Source: Chitinophagaceae bacterium
GTDB taxonomy: Bacteria; Bacteroidota; Bacteroidia; Chitinophagales; Chitinophagaceae
Assembly: GCA_016721085.1 (NCBI GenBank)
Contig: JADKJI010000004.1
Span: forward strand, 62,001-126,000
Length of the DNA stretch: 64,000 bases
Direction of reading: 5' to 3'
The notes beneath the pieces are model-generated. The model saw only the letters and a list, made by a program, of their open reading frames with translations, was not told the DNA's origin and did no database searches. A program made the position numbers and the translations under genes. Position 1 is the first letter of the stretch; each line of letters opens with the position of its first letter. Positions 10,517-19,562 of the stretch are shown one piece after another.

Positions 10517-10990
10517 ATGGCAGTCTATTCTTTCCAAACCGTACAAAAAATACCTATCAGTCTCGAAAAAGCCTGGGCATTCTTCTCAAATCCGGCTAAC
10601 CTGGCAATTATTACTCCTCCGGGTATGGAGTTCACAACTATTTCTAAATTCCATGGTCCCAAAATGTACCAGGGACAATTGATTGAATACAAGGTTAAGC
10701 CATTGCCAGCTATTCCATTGTATTGGATGACAGAGATTACGCATGTTGAGCCCCTAAAATATTTTGTTGATGAACAGCGCTTTGGTCCATATAGCCTATG
10801 GCATCACCAACATCATTTTCGAGCAGTAGATGGTGGAGTTGAAATGACGGATATAGTTCATTATAAGGTTCCTGGTTGGTTTATTGGAGATATTGCGAAT
10901 TCCCTATTTGTGGCTAATAAGCTTAAGTCGATTTTTGATTTTAGGTTTAGAAAGGTGGAAGAGTTGTTTGGTTTTATGCCTAAAGCTTAA
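10517..10990 (+). CDS. SRPBCC-family ligand-binding protein
   Basis: A 157-residue START/SRPBCC-fold protein. The N-terminus (YSFQTVQKIPISLEKAWAFF) and the W-H-H-x-H-x-F segment (LWHHQHHFRAVDGGVEMTD) are typical of the family, which forms a deep pocket for hydrophobic ligands. The frame extends upstream to a TTG at 10490, but the ATG at 10517 places the conserved N-terminus correctly and is preferred. No catalytic residue can be assigned and the ligand is unknown. It follows the hybrid kinase by 43 bp on the same strand, but nothing else ties it to that signalling system. Confidence 0.8.
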   Translation: MAVYSFQTVQKIPISLEKAWAFFSNPANLAIITPPGMEFTTISKFHGPKMYQGQLIEYKVKPLPAIPLYWMTEITHVEPLKYFVDEQRFGPYSLWHHQHHFRAVDGGVEMTDIVHYKVPGWFIGDIANSLFVANKLKSIFDFRFRKVEELFGFMPKA

Positions 10991-11013
10991 TGCTTAATGC
11001 TTGATGCTAATAC

Positions 11014-11080
11014 TTTTTACCGCAGAGACGCAGAGGCGCAGGGTATCCCTCTGCGTCTCCGCGTCTCTGCGGTAAAAAAA
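11014..11080. repeat. GC-rich hairpin repeat, copy 2
   Basis: An inverted repeat of arms ttttttaccgcagagacg and cgtctctgcggtaaaaaa, with further pairing inside. T and A tracts on the outer sides make it look like a bidirectional intrinsic terminator. It is preceded (10982-11008) by four copies of a 7-9 bp 'atgctta'-like direct repeat immediately after the SRPBCC gene. Confidence 0.85.
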
Positions 11081-11224
11081 ATAAAGCCGAGTCTTAATGG
11101 TTTTTCTTTTATAACTAAATGATAATCAATAATAACGGCAATTGCCCTCGCCTCCCCTCCACAAGCCGCTAAAATGATGTAATATTGTGCCCCCTACAGC
11201 CCCGAAAAGGCAGAGGATTTACGT

Positions 11225-11874
11225 ATGAAATTCTACAATTTATTAATTCGTTTCAGGCTTCATTTGGGCATCGTTCTCATTGCTTTAGGTATTGCAGTAA
11301 ATGTTTGGAGCAGTTTCTGGCCAGCTTTTCCAGCTTACCTGATTGGTGTGATATTGATTGCCGGTCACTTTTTTATTGGTCCACTCCGTTTAATTCAGGA
11401 ACATATTGAAAATGGTGATACCGAAGGTGCTGAAAAAGTCTTAACTCTATCAAATACCCAGGCCTGTTATACAAACCTGTTCGTTCTGCCTATTATACTG
11501 TAAAAGGACAAATGGCAATGATGCGTCAGGATTTTGATGGTGCAGAGAAGATGATGCAGAAAGGTCTTGATTTGGGAACTCCAATGAAAGAAGTTAAAGG
11601 AGCCAGTTTGTTACAGATGGGAATGATCTCTATGCAAAAGGGAAATTTCAAACAGGCTGAAAGCTATATCAGACAATCCATTCGCGAAGGATTACCCGAT
11701 AAGGAAAATGAAGCTGCTGCTTATTTGCAGATGTGTAATATCATGATGAATAAAAGGGAATTCCGCGCAGCAAAAGATTTCTTCCGCAAAACAAAAGCCT
11801 GCAAACCAACTAATCCTGAAATCGTGAAGCAGATAAAGGAAGTGGAGAAGTATATTAGTAGGATTCCGGGGTAA
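11225..11874 (+). CDS. Small membrane-anchored TPR protein (frameshifted)
   Basis: The N-terminal reading frame (residues 1-~75) has two transmembrane helices (~12-30 and ~35-55) and then enters a tetratricopeptide segment (IQEHIENGDTEGAEKVL). The next frame continues the TPRs (MMRQDFDGAEKMMQKGL, MQKGNFKQAESYIRQSI, MNKREFRAAKDFFRK). Inserting one A at 11443-11444 joins them as a continuous protein of ~216 residues that reads IKYPGLLYKPVRSAYYTVKG through the junction. The protein probably scaffolds other proteins at the inner membrane; no partner is indicated. The break is a single base with no other damage, so sequence error is the likelier explanation. Confidence 0.78.
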
Positions 11875-11935
11875 GAGCGAGTTATACGTTTTAAGTTTTA
11901 CGTAGTAAGTTTTGAGTCAGGGCTTTGGAAAATTT

Positions 11936-11998
11936 TTAACCGCAGAGACGCGAAGACGCAGAGGAATTCCCTCTGCGTCTTCGCGTCTCTGCGGTTAA
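11936..11998. repeat. GC-rich hairpin repeat, copy 3 (near-perfect palindrome)
   Basis: The two 29-base arms, starting ttaaccgcagagacgcgaag and ending in its complement, are perfectly complementary around a central loop of about 5 bases. It sits between convergent genes (TPR protein and GH51), consistent with a shared terminator. Confidence 0.92.
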
Positions 11999-12031
11999 AT
12001 GTATTTAAGCATCTGGCATTTAGCATCCAGC

Positions 12032-13567
12032 CTATTTCAACTCCAACACCACCACAGAAAGCTTCGGTATTGTAATCACTAAATCATTCCCTTCTTTCTT
12101 CGCCCCATTGAATACTGCAGGTTTTACCACTCCCGGTTGTTCGAAGCTGTTATAAGATGTGAAACTATTTGCATGCAATATCTGTCCTTCAACAGATTTC
12201 CAATTCAAATCATATAATGAACTACGGATAGTGATATCATTATTCGCATCCAGATTCACGAGGCTGATATGAATCGCGCCATTAGCATCCTGAGAAGCAG
12301 ATACATTTATGGCAGGTATACTTTGGTCGCCAACTTTATATTCGGGAGATGTGAAATTAACTGGTAATAACTTAGCATCCTGGTGCACCTTGTACATATC
12401 AAAAACATGGTAAGTTGGGGTAAGTAGCAATTGATTGCCTTTAGTTAGAATCAATGCCTGCAATACATTGATGGTTTGTGCCAGATTAGCCATACGAACC
12501 CTGTCGCTATGATTGTTGAATATATTCAGGGTGCTACCAGCAATTAATGCATCGCGTAAACTGTTTTGCTGGAATAAGAAGGCTGGATTAGTGCCGGGTT
12601 CAACATCTGTCCAGATACCCCACTCATCAATCACCAATGAAACTTTTTTTGCCGGATCATATTTGTCCATGATGGTAGAATGCTTTGTTACCAATTCATC
12701 CATCTTCAGGCATTTCGACATCGTGGTGAAATATTCTTTCTCTTCAAATTTTGTTGCAGAACCTTTTTTATCCCAATTGCCAGGAAGTGTATAGTAGTGT
12801 AATGATAATCCCCACATCATATAAGCAGGAACTCTTTTCATTATTGTCTCAGTCCAATTGAAATCCCAGTCGCTGGCACCTCCTGCAATCTTGTTTAGTC
12901 TTGCATTCGGATAGTCTTTACAGAAAGTAGCATAACGACGGTATTGATCAGCATAATATTCCGGTGTCATATTGCCGCCGCATCCCCAGCTTTCGTTACC
13001 AACACCCCAGAATTGTACTTTCCAAGGGGCAGGGTGTCCGTTTTGTTTCCTTAATTCAGTAGATGGGCTTAATCCATCGAAATTGAGATACTCAACCCAT
13101 TTATTCATTTCTTCAACAGTGCCACTGCCAACATTTCCTGTGATGACAGGCTCTGTTCCCAATAACTGACAGAGCTCAAGGAATTCATGAGTGCCAAAGC
13201 TATTGTCTTCAGTTACATTGCCCCACGTTGTATTGATCATTTTTGGGCGCTGAGCACGTGGTCCAATGCCATCTCTCCAATGGTATTCATCAGCAAAACA
13301 ACCTCCCGGCCAGCGAAGATTCGGGATTTTGATTTTCTTAAGTGCATCAACTATATCTAGTCGTATCCTGTCTTTTCTGGCAAGAGTCGAAGTATCACTT
13401 ACCCAAAATCCATCATAAATACATCGTCCCAAATGTTCTGAGAAATGTCCATATATATGCCGACTAATAGTAGGTGATGAAGCCTTATAAAAGATTCCAA
13501 GTTTGGTTTGGCTATTTACTGACGTTATTAAAGTAAAGCAAATAGTAATGGACAGAAAGAGTTTCAT
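12032..13567 (-). CDS. Alpha-L-arabinofuranosidase, GH51
   Basis: A 511-residue secreted GH51 enzyme that removes terminal alpha-L-arabinofuranose from arabinan, arabinoxylan or arabinogalactan. A Sec signal occupies residues 1-~19 (cleavage near NSQ). Early conserved blocks are HIYGHFSEHLGRCIYDG and LRWPGGCFADEYHW. The acid/base Glu192 lies in WGVGNESWG and the nucleophile Glu315 in LVIDEWGIW. A beta-sandwich C-terminal domain closes the protein. Length is normal for the single-domain class. It is the first of three secreted-protein genes on this strand (then Nif3-like and GH130), with short gaps suggesting one unit. A second, longer GH51 lies at 31.7-34.2 kb. Confidence 0.93.
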   Translation of the reverse strand: MKLFLSITICFTLITSVNSQTKLGIFYKASSPTISRHIYGHFSEHLGRCIYDGFWVSDTSTLARKDRIRLDIVDALKKIKIPNLRWPGGCFADEYHWRDGIGPRAQRPKMINTTWGNVTEDNSFGTHEFLELCQLLGTEPVITGNVGSGTVEEMNKWVEYLNFDGLSPSTELRKQNGHPAPWKVQFWGVGNESWGCGGNMTPEYYADQYRRYATFCKDYPNARLNKIAGGASDWDFNWTETIMKRVPAYMMWGLSLHYYTLPGNWDKKGSATKFEEKEYFTTMSKCLKMDELVTKHSTIMDKYDPAKKVSLVIDEWGIWTDVEPGTNPAFLFQQNSLRDALIAGSTLNIFNNHSDRVRMANLAQTINVLQALILTKGNQLLLTPTYHVFDMYKVHQDAKLLPVNFTSPEYKVGDQSIPAINVSASQDANGAIHISLVNLDANNDITIRSSLYDLNWKSVEGQILHANSFTSYNSFEQPGVVKPAVFNGAKKEGNDLVITIPKLSVVVLELK

Positions 13568-13606
13568 AATAACTGGTTGTTGAATTGTAAGAATGATATT
13601 TTGTTT

Positions 13607-14524
13607 TTATACCCAGGTAAAAGGATTGCCAGATGCAATATGATGAATTTTAATACCTGGAAATTTTGGTTTCATCCATTGCGCTACCCATTCCATACCA
13701 GGTTCTTCGCTTACTGAATGACCTAATATGATAAGAGCTGTTTTTGCACCAAAGGCCTTGCTATCCCGAATATATTCACCAGTTTCCCATTCACTGATTT
13801 CGCCAACTATCAAAACATCGGGATGTTTTTCTTCCACTATACTTAAATGTGCTTTTCCTCCCCAGGCACCGGGTAAAAGAGCTATGGTTTCACATTTTTG
13901 TTGAAGATTACCTATCACTCTTAGCTGAGGAATACCAAGACTTTTTTTAAGGTGCGTACATAGTTGCTGAAGAGTTTGTGATGGAAGTTTCAAGATGAGC
14001 TCGTCAGGATTATAATAACGCAACCATCCTGTTTTCATAGCAACTCCATAAGAAATAGCATCGGGTTTTAAGGCATGGCTATAATCATGAAACCGCCATA
14101 CAGTAATCTTATTCTTTTCCAGCAAGTCTGCTTTTTTCTTTACAATGGAATTATCTTTTACCCAATCCTTATCATCTTCGTGATTGTAGAAGGTGGGTTC
14201 ATGAGCAATGATGAAATTTGCTTTCAATTTAATAGCTTGTTCAATAACAGGAAGGGTAGTGAACATAGTTGTTATTATGCCGGTAACTACCATATTTCCT
14301 GATCCGCTTTTTAGTGTGTCAACAGTTGTAGCGAAGGGGGCTCCGGGTACTTCTTTTAAAATACTGTCAATAATTTCCTGTACGGTATATTCTTTCTTGA
14401 ATTCCCAGGTTGAGCTTCCAGTTACTGTGTCTGAAAATAGAACAGCACCACCTGCCAGAGTCAAAGCTTTTTGGAGGAATTGCTTTCGGTTAACATGATT
14501 ATCAGGAATTGTATTCTTGTTCAC
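13607..14524 (-). CDS. Nif3-like dinuclear metal centre protein with export signal
   Basis: 305 residues. The N-terminus reads NRKQFLQKALTLAGGAVLF, which is Tat/Sec-like and unusual because most Nif3/YbgI proteins are cytoplasmic. Mature features fit the family: a TVQEIIDSI opening, the metal-binding block NFIIAHEPTFYNH with His and Glu, and a later LILGHSVSEEPGMEWVAQW with further ligands. The biochemical role of the family is unsettled (metal-dependent hydrolase activity has been proposed). It lies between two glycosidase genes on one strand with gaps of 39 and 21 bp, so co-expression with carbohydrate breakdown is likely. Its place there is unexplained. Confidence 0.75.
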   Translation of the reverse strand: MNKNTIPDNHVNRKQFLQKALTLAGGAVLFSDTVTGSSTWEFKKEYTVQEIIDSILKEVPGAPFATTVDTLKSGSGNMVVTGIITTMFTTLPVIEQAIKLKANFIIAHEPTFYNHEDDKDWVKDNSIVKKKADLLEKNKITVWRFHDYSHALKPDAISYGVAMKTGWLRYYNPDELILKLPSQTLQQLCTHLKKSLGIPQLRVIGNLQQKCETIALLPGAWGGKAHLSIVEEKHPDVLIVGEISEWETGEYIRDSKAFGAKTALIILGHSVSEEPGMEWVAQWMKPKFPGIKIHHIASGNPFTWV

Positions 14525-14545
14525 TTGCTGATTACTTTGTATTTA

Positions 14546-15649
14546 TTATTTTTTTGTTTCATTAGTAACTGCAACACCAACATAAGAATCGGCAGTTCCA
14601 TAATATAAAAACCATTTCCCTTTAAAAAGCACCAACCCTTCTGCAAATGTGGTTCCTGCCTGGTATTGTCCTGTTACCTCATGAGGCAAACTTGGTTTCA
14701 GGAAAGGAGCGTCTGAACGTGCAATCAATGATTCTGGATGAGCTCCTTCAAATACCATTTGTCCAACAGAATACATGCCTTTGGGTAAGTCTTTTGAAGC
14801 CCTGTCATCAGTAGCGTTCTTGCCATTATAGAAAAGATAAATTTTATCATTTATCATTACAGCTGGAGGCCCGCATTCTGTAAGATCACTATCGAATTTT
14901 CCATTGCGTGGACGAGCTACAGCTTTTAATTCATTATTTTCATCAAGAATAGGTGACCAGTCGATTAGGTTGTCACTCCATGCAAGATTCACTAGATGTT
15001 CACCCCAGTACATCCAGTATTTTCCATTGATTTTTACTGCCAATGGTTTTCCATTTATCATTTTTGTTATAATAGAACCTGACTTTGTAGCGCTATCACG
15101 GAAACGACCTTCATGGGCTTTAGAGAATGCCGGGCCTTTCTTTTCCCAGTTAATTAGGTCTTTAGAGAAAGCAATAGATAAACGAGGCACTTTATAATTC
15201 CAGGAAGTATATGCTATCACATACCAACCTTCTTCTGTTTCAACAATTCTGGGATCTTCAACCCCTCCTGGATAATCGTATTGGCTAAACACATCGCTTT
15301 TTGGATAAAGTACAGGCTCAGGAAATTTTTTAAAATGAATACCATCTTCACTTTCTGCAAGTCCCAATCTTGAAGTTCTGCCACCGAGTATGGCAGCAGG
15401 ATTGTCTTCGCAACGGTATAATAAATAGATTTTATTGTCTTTAACTATGGCAGCCGGATTGAATACATCGGCTTTTTGCCATTTCACTTCGGTTTTTTTG
15501 ATTGGATCAATGAAGATGAAAGAGGAGTCGGCTTTTAAAATTGGGTTTTCAGCGGGTTTCGTAAAATTAGCTATATCAATGTCGTTTGGCACAGGGCTGG
15601 AACAGGCTGCCAAAAACGATAGGAGGAAGAGGAGGTGGAGATTTTTCAT
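14546..15649 (-). CDS. GH130-like glycosidase or phosphorylase, lipoprotein
   Basis: 367 residues. A lipoprotein signal peptide ends LAACSS (lipobox Cys ~16). The body is a five-bladed beta-propeller with the features of GH130/GH43-related enzymes: FNPAAIVKDNKIYLLYRCED, GGVEDPRIV (the family's signature region), TECGPPAVMINDKIYLFYNG and GTTFAEGLVLFKGKWFLYYG. GH130 members act on beta-mannosides, by phosphorolysis or hydrolysis, and surface lipoprotein forms are usually hydrolytic. Substrate cannot be read from the sequence. It is the first gene of the GH130, Nif3 and GH51 group, with the tandem repeat block directly upstream of its start. Confidence 0.78.
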   Translation of the reverse strand: MKNLHLLFLLSFLAACSSPVPNDIDIANFTKPAENPILKADSSFIFIDPIKKTEVKWQKADVFNPAAIVKDNKIYLLYRCEDNPAAILGGRTSRLGLAESEDGIHFKKFPEPVLYPKSDVFSQYDYPGGVEDPRIVETEEGWYVIAYTSWNYKVPRLSIAFSKDLINWEKKGPAFSKAHEGRFRDSATKSGSIITKMINGKPLAVKINGKYWMYWGEHLVNLAWSDNLIDWSPILDENNELKAVARPRNGKFDSDLTECGPPAVMINDKIYLFYNGKNATDDRASKDLPKGMYSVGQMVFEGAHPESLIARSDAPFLKPSLPHEVTGQYQAGTTFAEGLVLFKGKWFLYYGTADSYVGVAVTNETKK

Positions 15650-16443
15650 TTTTGGGTGATTGTGCCTTGAAATTACTCTTTTCGGAGCATTTCTTTGTGA
15701 GTTTTCCCGCTGAGATTATCTTCCCGCGGATTACGGAGTTATCGCAGAAAGGAGTGGGTGGTTAATAGTAATAAGATATTGAAGCTTTGTGACTCCGCTG
15801 TTATATTTCCCCGCGGATTACGGGGATGTTGCTGATAAGTGAGTTGGTTTTAATTAATTGATATGTGTACTCGCTGCGTCCCTGCGTCTCCGCGGTTAAT
15901 CTTCCCGCGGATTACGGGGATGGCGCTGATATAGGTAGTTGGCTTTTATTTAATTGATATGTGTACTCGCTGCGTCCCTGCGTCTCCGCGGTTATTTTTC
16001 CCATGAATTACGGAGATATCGCAGAAAGGAGTGGATGGTTTATAGTGATAAGATATTGAAGCTTTGTGACTCCACTGTTATATTTCCCCGCGGATTACGG
16101 GGATGGCGCTGATATAGGTGGTTGGGTTTTTTTTAATTGATATGTTTACTGTGGTCCCTGCGTCTCCGCGGTTAATCTTCGGGTAGGGGGGGCGCTGATA
16201 TGGTGGGTTGGGTTTTATTTAATTGATATGTTTACTCGCTGCGTCCCTGCGTTTCCGCCGTTATTATTGCTATTGATTAGGGAGATTACCCAGATAATAG
16301 AGGCTACTGACAAAAGTCATGTGTATTTGTCTATTAGATTAATAGATTTGTTATACAGAATTTACTCCAATGCAACAGCCTCGATAAATAATATTATACC
16401 TACCAGATAGCAGCCATTAATTATTTATTCTAGAAGAGGAATC
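15650..16443. repeat. Intergenic tandem repeat block, A-B-B-A-B-B order
   Basis: No gene lies here. Between 15721 and ~16265 two unit types alternate. Type A (~87 bp, at 15721 and 15997) contains atcgcagaaaggagtgg and gatattgaagctttgtgac. Type B (~95 bp, at ~15807, 15902, 16083 and 16179) contains cggggatggcgctgatat, ttaattgatatg and cctgcgtctccgcggtt. Order is A-B-B twice, a ~276-bp super-unit duplicated; most units begin near cgcggattacgg. It separates divergent transcription (GH130 leftward, hox rightward), so promoters must lie inside or beside it. The last B units are the most decayed. The remainder to 16443 holds only the hox leader with an AGAGGA ribosome site. Confidence 0.88.
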
Positions 16444-16952
16444 ATGAATACAGTTGCAGGGAAAGTGCATCAGGAACTTCCCAAAACCGATCCGCGTGTA
16501 AAGTTGATTGCAGCGAAACTTAAGAAAGAGAATTACCAGCCAGATGCTCTTATTGAAGTTCTCCATACTGCTCAGAATGCCTATGGCTATCTTCCATTGC
16601 CAGTTTTATCTTATATAGCGAAAGCGCTAAGACTCCCACCATCACGAGTTTATTCCACTGTTACATTCTATCATTTTTTTCTCTCAAATCAAAGGGCGAA
16701 CATACCTGTCTTGTTTGTACTGGAACTGCATGCTATGTTAAGGGTGCACAGGCAATATTGAATGAGATTGAAAAGAAATATGGGTTGAAGCCAGGGCAAG
16801 TTACAGCTGATAACAAATTTGGTGTTCAGGTAGCAAGATGTATTGGTGCCTGCGGATTGGCACCAGCGGTGGTGATTGATGAAGAAGTGCATGGCAAGCT
16901 GACTGCCGCAGAAATCCACGAAAAGATACATTCAAAAATAGCTGTGTTATGA
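16444..16952 (+). CDS. hoxE: Bidirectional [NiFe] hydrogenase diaphorase subunit HoxE (frameshifted)
   Basis: A NuoE-like thioredoxin-fold [2Fe-2S] subunit, ~168 residues once repaired. The first frame gives ALIEVLHTAQNAYGYLPLPVL and VYSTVTFYHFF. The second gives VQVARCIGACGLAPAVVID. They join when one T is added to the run of seven at 16674-16680, restoring SLKSKGEHTCLVCTGTACYVKGAQ. All four cluster cysteines are then present (TC...TGTAC, CIGAC). HoxE passes electrons with HoxF and HoxU between NAD(P) and the hydrogenase. The stop overlaps the hoxF start (ATGA). It is the first hox gene, with ribosome site AGAGGA before ATG 16444. The break almost certainly is a sequence error, since every other subunit is intact. 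Confidence 0.9.
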
Positions 16953-18601
16953 ACAGACAGGAACTGACTAATCTTAGGTCATTGGCAATAGATAAGCAAC
17001 AGAAGTATAAGCATAAGATTTGTGTATGCTGCGGTGCCAGTTGTATTTCTTCAGGTGCAGAAGCAGTACTTAAGAAAATGCAGGATGAAATCAAAGCCCG
17101 GGGTATGGATCAGGAGGTGGAGGTGATTCCTACGGGTTGTATGGGTCCATGTAATCAGGGGCCATTAGTGAAGCATATGCCAGATAATACCATTTATCAG
17201 AAAATTACCGAAGAGAATATTGCCCAGATAATTCAAAGCCAGCTTATCGATAAGAAACCTATTGAAGATATATTGCTATTTGCCGATTCGAGAGAAAAGC
17301 CTTTTGTAAATGCAAATGAAGATCCGTTTTTCAAAAAGCAATTGAAAATTGCGCTTAAGGATTGCGGTGAATTAAACCCGGAATCTATAGATGATTACCT
17401 GGTGCATGATGGATATCAAGCTCTTAGTAAAGTTTTGTTCCAACAATCACCTGAAGAAGTGATTGCAGAAATTAAGCAAAGCAGGTTGCGTGGACGGGGA
17501 GGTGCAGGTTATCCGACCGGACTTAAATGGGAAACAGTATATAAGCATGTGAACGACCATAAATATGTTATTTGTAATGGTGATGAAGGTGATCCGGGTG
17601 CATTTATGGATCGAAGTGTGTTAGAAGGAAATCCGCATAGGGTTCTTGAAGGAATGACTATTGCTGGATATGCAGTAGGTGCCAATAAAGGATATGCTTA
17701 TATAAGGGGTGAATACCCTTTAGCTATCAAACGATTTGAGTTAGCCATAAAACAAGCCAGGAAGCTGGGTGTTTTGGGCGATCATATACTTGGTACTGAT
17801 TTTAATTTCGATGTAGAAGTCAGGATTGGAGCCGGAGCTTTTGTTTGCGGAGAAGAAACTGCATTAATTGCTTCTATTGAAGGAAAAAGAGGTACTCCAA
17901 AACCAAGACCGCCATTTCCTGCGGAATCAGGATTATGGGGAAAGCCAACGTTAATCAATAATGTAGAAACAATGGCAAGTATTGTTCCTATAATCAATCT
18001 TGGAGGTGAATGGTATAGTGATATCGGAACACCAAAGAGTGCTGGAACAAAAGTATTTGCTTTGGCAGGAAAGATTAATTACTCTGGATTGATTGAAGTA
18101 CCGATGGGTACTACCCTGCGACAAATTGTTTATGAAATTGGAGGAGGTATTCAGGGAGATGCACCTTTTAAAGCAGCACAAACAGGTGGTCCTTCCGGAG
18201 GTTGTATACCAGCGGCACATCTTGATGTAAGGATGGATTACGAAGCTCTTGTTAACCTTGGATCGATTATGGGATCCGGTGGATTGATAATAATGGATGA
18301 TAGTTCAGATATGGTAGACGTAGCCCGTTTCTTTATGGAGTTTTGTATGGATGAGAGCTGTGGTAAATGTGTTCCTTGCAGGGTAGGCACTAAAATGATG
18401 CATGACTTGCTTCAAAAGATATGCGACAATAAGGCTAATAGTAACGATTTGCAAAGATTGGAAGAATTGGCAATATATGTTAAGGAAACAAGTCTTTGTG
18501 GACTTGGAGGATCGGCTCCGAATCCTCTATTAAGTACGCTAAGGCATTTCAGGGAAGAATATGACCAGCGGATCAGTAAACCTGTTGTAAACAGTTATTA
18601 A
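16949..18601 (+). CDS. hoxF: NAD-reducing hydrogenase diaphorase subunit HoxF
   Basis: The 550-residue NuoF-like flavoprotein holds the NAD(H) site. The N-terminal ~110 residues form a second thioredoxin-like [2Fe-2S] domain (CVCCGASC near 25-32, GCMGPCNQGP near 82-91), as in HoxF rather than plain NuoF. The FMN/NADH region follows: GRGGAGYPTGLKW (~180), NGDEGDPGAFMDR, GAGAFVCGEETALI. The [4Fe-4S] site is ESCGKCVPCRVGT (Cys471, 474, 477) plus the Cys of TSLCGLG. It overlaps hoxE by 4 bp and ends 3 bp before hoxU, so it is translated in one operon. Quinone-linked complex I is unlikely, since hydrogenase genes follow directly. Confidence 0.95.
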   Translation: MNRQELTNLRSLAIDKQQKYKHKICVCCGASCISSGAEAVLKKMQDEIKARGMDQEVEVIPTGCMGPCNQGPLVKHMPDNTIYQKITEENIAQIIQSQLIDKKPIEDILLFADSREKPFVNANEDPFFKKQLKIALKDCGELNPESIDDYLVHDGYQALSKVLFQQSPEEVIAEIKQSRLRGRGGAGYPTGLKWETVYKHVNDHKYVICNGDEGDPGAFMDRSVLEGNPHRVLEGMTIAGYAVGANKGYAYIRGEYPLAIKRFELAIKQARKLGVLGDHILGTDFNFDVEVRIGAGAFVCGEETALIASIEGKRGTPKPRPPFPAESGLWGKPTLINNVETMASIVPIINLGGEWYSDIGTPKSAGTKVFALAGKINYSGLIEVPMGTTLRQIVYEIGGGIQGDAPFKAAQTGGPSGGCIPAAHLDVRMDYEALVNLGSIMGSGGLIIMDDSSDMVDVARFFMEFCMDESCGKCVPCRVGTKMMHDLLQKICDNKANSNDLQRLEELAIYVKETSLCGLGGSAPNPLLSTLRHFREEYDQRISKPVVNSY

Positions 18602-18604
18602 AAG

Positions 18605-19318
18605 ATGACAATGACTACGATTACTATTCATATAAACGAAAAGGAATATCAGGTAGCTCCTGGCAAAACCATTTTAGAAGTATGCAGAGAGAATGATATT
18701 GAAATTCTCACCATGTGTCATCTAAAAGGAATTATGGATGTCGGTGCTTGTCGCTTGTGTCTGGTTGAGATAGAAGGCGTTAACAGACTTTTATCTGCCT
18801 GTACTACAAAAGTGGGTGCGAATATGATTATCAGAACAGACACCGAAAGGATAAAGAGATATCAACGCATCACCACAGAATTGTTCTTTGCAGAACGTAA
18901 TCATGTTTGTTCTGTTTGTGTAGCGAATGGGAAATGTGAGTTGCAACAATTAGGATATAAAGTGGGACTGGATCATATACGTTATCCTTTCCTATACCCT
19001 CAATGTGAAGTAGATAGTTCACACCCTTGGTATGTGATGGATCATAACAGGTGTATCATGTGTACCCGATGTGTTCGCGTTTGCAACGAAGTGGAGGGCG
19101 CCCATAACTGGGATGTAATGAACAGAGGCTACCAGGTTAGGGTAATATCCGATTTCAATACACCATGGGGAGAATCCATTACCTGTACATCTTGCGGTAA
19201 ATGCTTGCATGCTTGTCCTACCGGTGCTATTTGGCCGAAAGCTATTGTGCAAGGGCAATTAAACAAGAAGCCAGAGATAATAGAGGAGTTGATGGAGAAG
19301 AGGGCGATGAAGCTGTGA
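18605..19318 (+). CDS. hoxU: NAD-reducing hydrogenase diaphorase subunit HoxU
   Basis: A 237-residue NuoG-N-terminal-like ferredoxin subunit. The cluster ligands can be counted: [2Fe-2S] Cys38, 49, 52 and 66; a His100-Cys102-Cys105-Cys111 site for the [4Fe-4S] cluster; and two ferredoxin-type sets, Cys150/153/156/160 and Cys194/197/200/204. The last ligand of each ferredoxin motif may cross to the other cluster. It wires HoxF to HoxY. The gene may start at 18605 or at the inner ATG 18614 (MTMTTITIHINEKEY). A 244-bp gap with short direct repeats follows before hoxY, unusual within a hox operon. Confidence 0.95.
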   Translation: MTMTTITIHINEKEYQVAPGKTILEVCRENDIEILTMCHLKGIMDVGACRLCLVEIEGVNRLLSACTTKVGANMIIRTDTERIKRYQRITTELFFAERNHVCSVCVANGKCELQQLGYKVGLDHIRYPFLYPQCEVDSSHPWYVMDHNRCIMCTRCVRVCNEVEGAHNWDVMNRGYQVRVISDFNTPWGESITCTSCGKCLHACPTGAIWPKAIVQGQLNKKPEIIEELMEKRAMKL

Positions 19319-19562
19319 GGCAAGTCGGGAGGAGTCCGAAAGTCCGAAAGTCCGGAAGTCCGGAAGAAATACAAATACAAGTAGGGGAGTAAGGGAGTAG
19401 GGAAGTTAGGAAGTAGGATTAGTAAGTATGAAGTGGATTATTGTAGTATAAAATAAAATATTGTAAGGAAAAACGGAAGCGATAAAGTGAATAGTATTTG
19501 ACGGCAGAAAGCATAGAATTAGAAAAAGCCCTTCCCGTCTTCCCGGTTATAAAAAACAAATT
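19319..19562 (+). repeat. Low-complexity spacer between hoxU and hoxY
   Basis: From 19322 to 19372 a ~9-bp motif of the form agtccgaaa/agtccggaag repeats about five times, then gtaggggagtaaggga-type repeats run to ~19425. No coding frame in it resembles a protein. The rest is AT-rich up to hoxY, with no hairpin strong enough to call a terminator. Confidence 0.75.

Noticed and set aside
15721..16265. Possible CRISPR array
   Set aside because: The units are long (87-95 bp), directly adjacent and similar throughout. There are no unique spacers and no cas genes.
16228..16410. Short open frame upstream of hoxE
   Set aside because: It begins in the repeat block, has no recognisable product and no ribosome site.
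16444..16952. Loss of HoxE function through genuine pseudogenisation
   Set aside because: One missing T in a run of seven is the only lesion, all ligands are conserved, and the same type of indel is seen throughout the window.
16949..19318. Respiratory complex I genes (nuoEFG-like)
   Set aside because: No other nuo genes are present, HoxF has the extra N-terminal [2Fe-2S] domain, and hoxY/hoxH follow directly.
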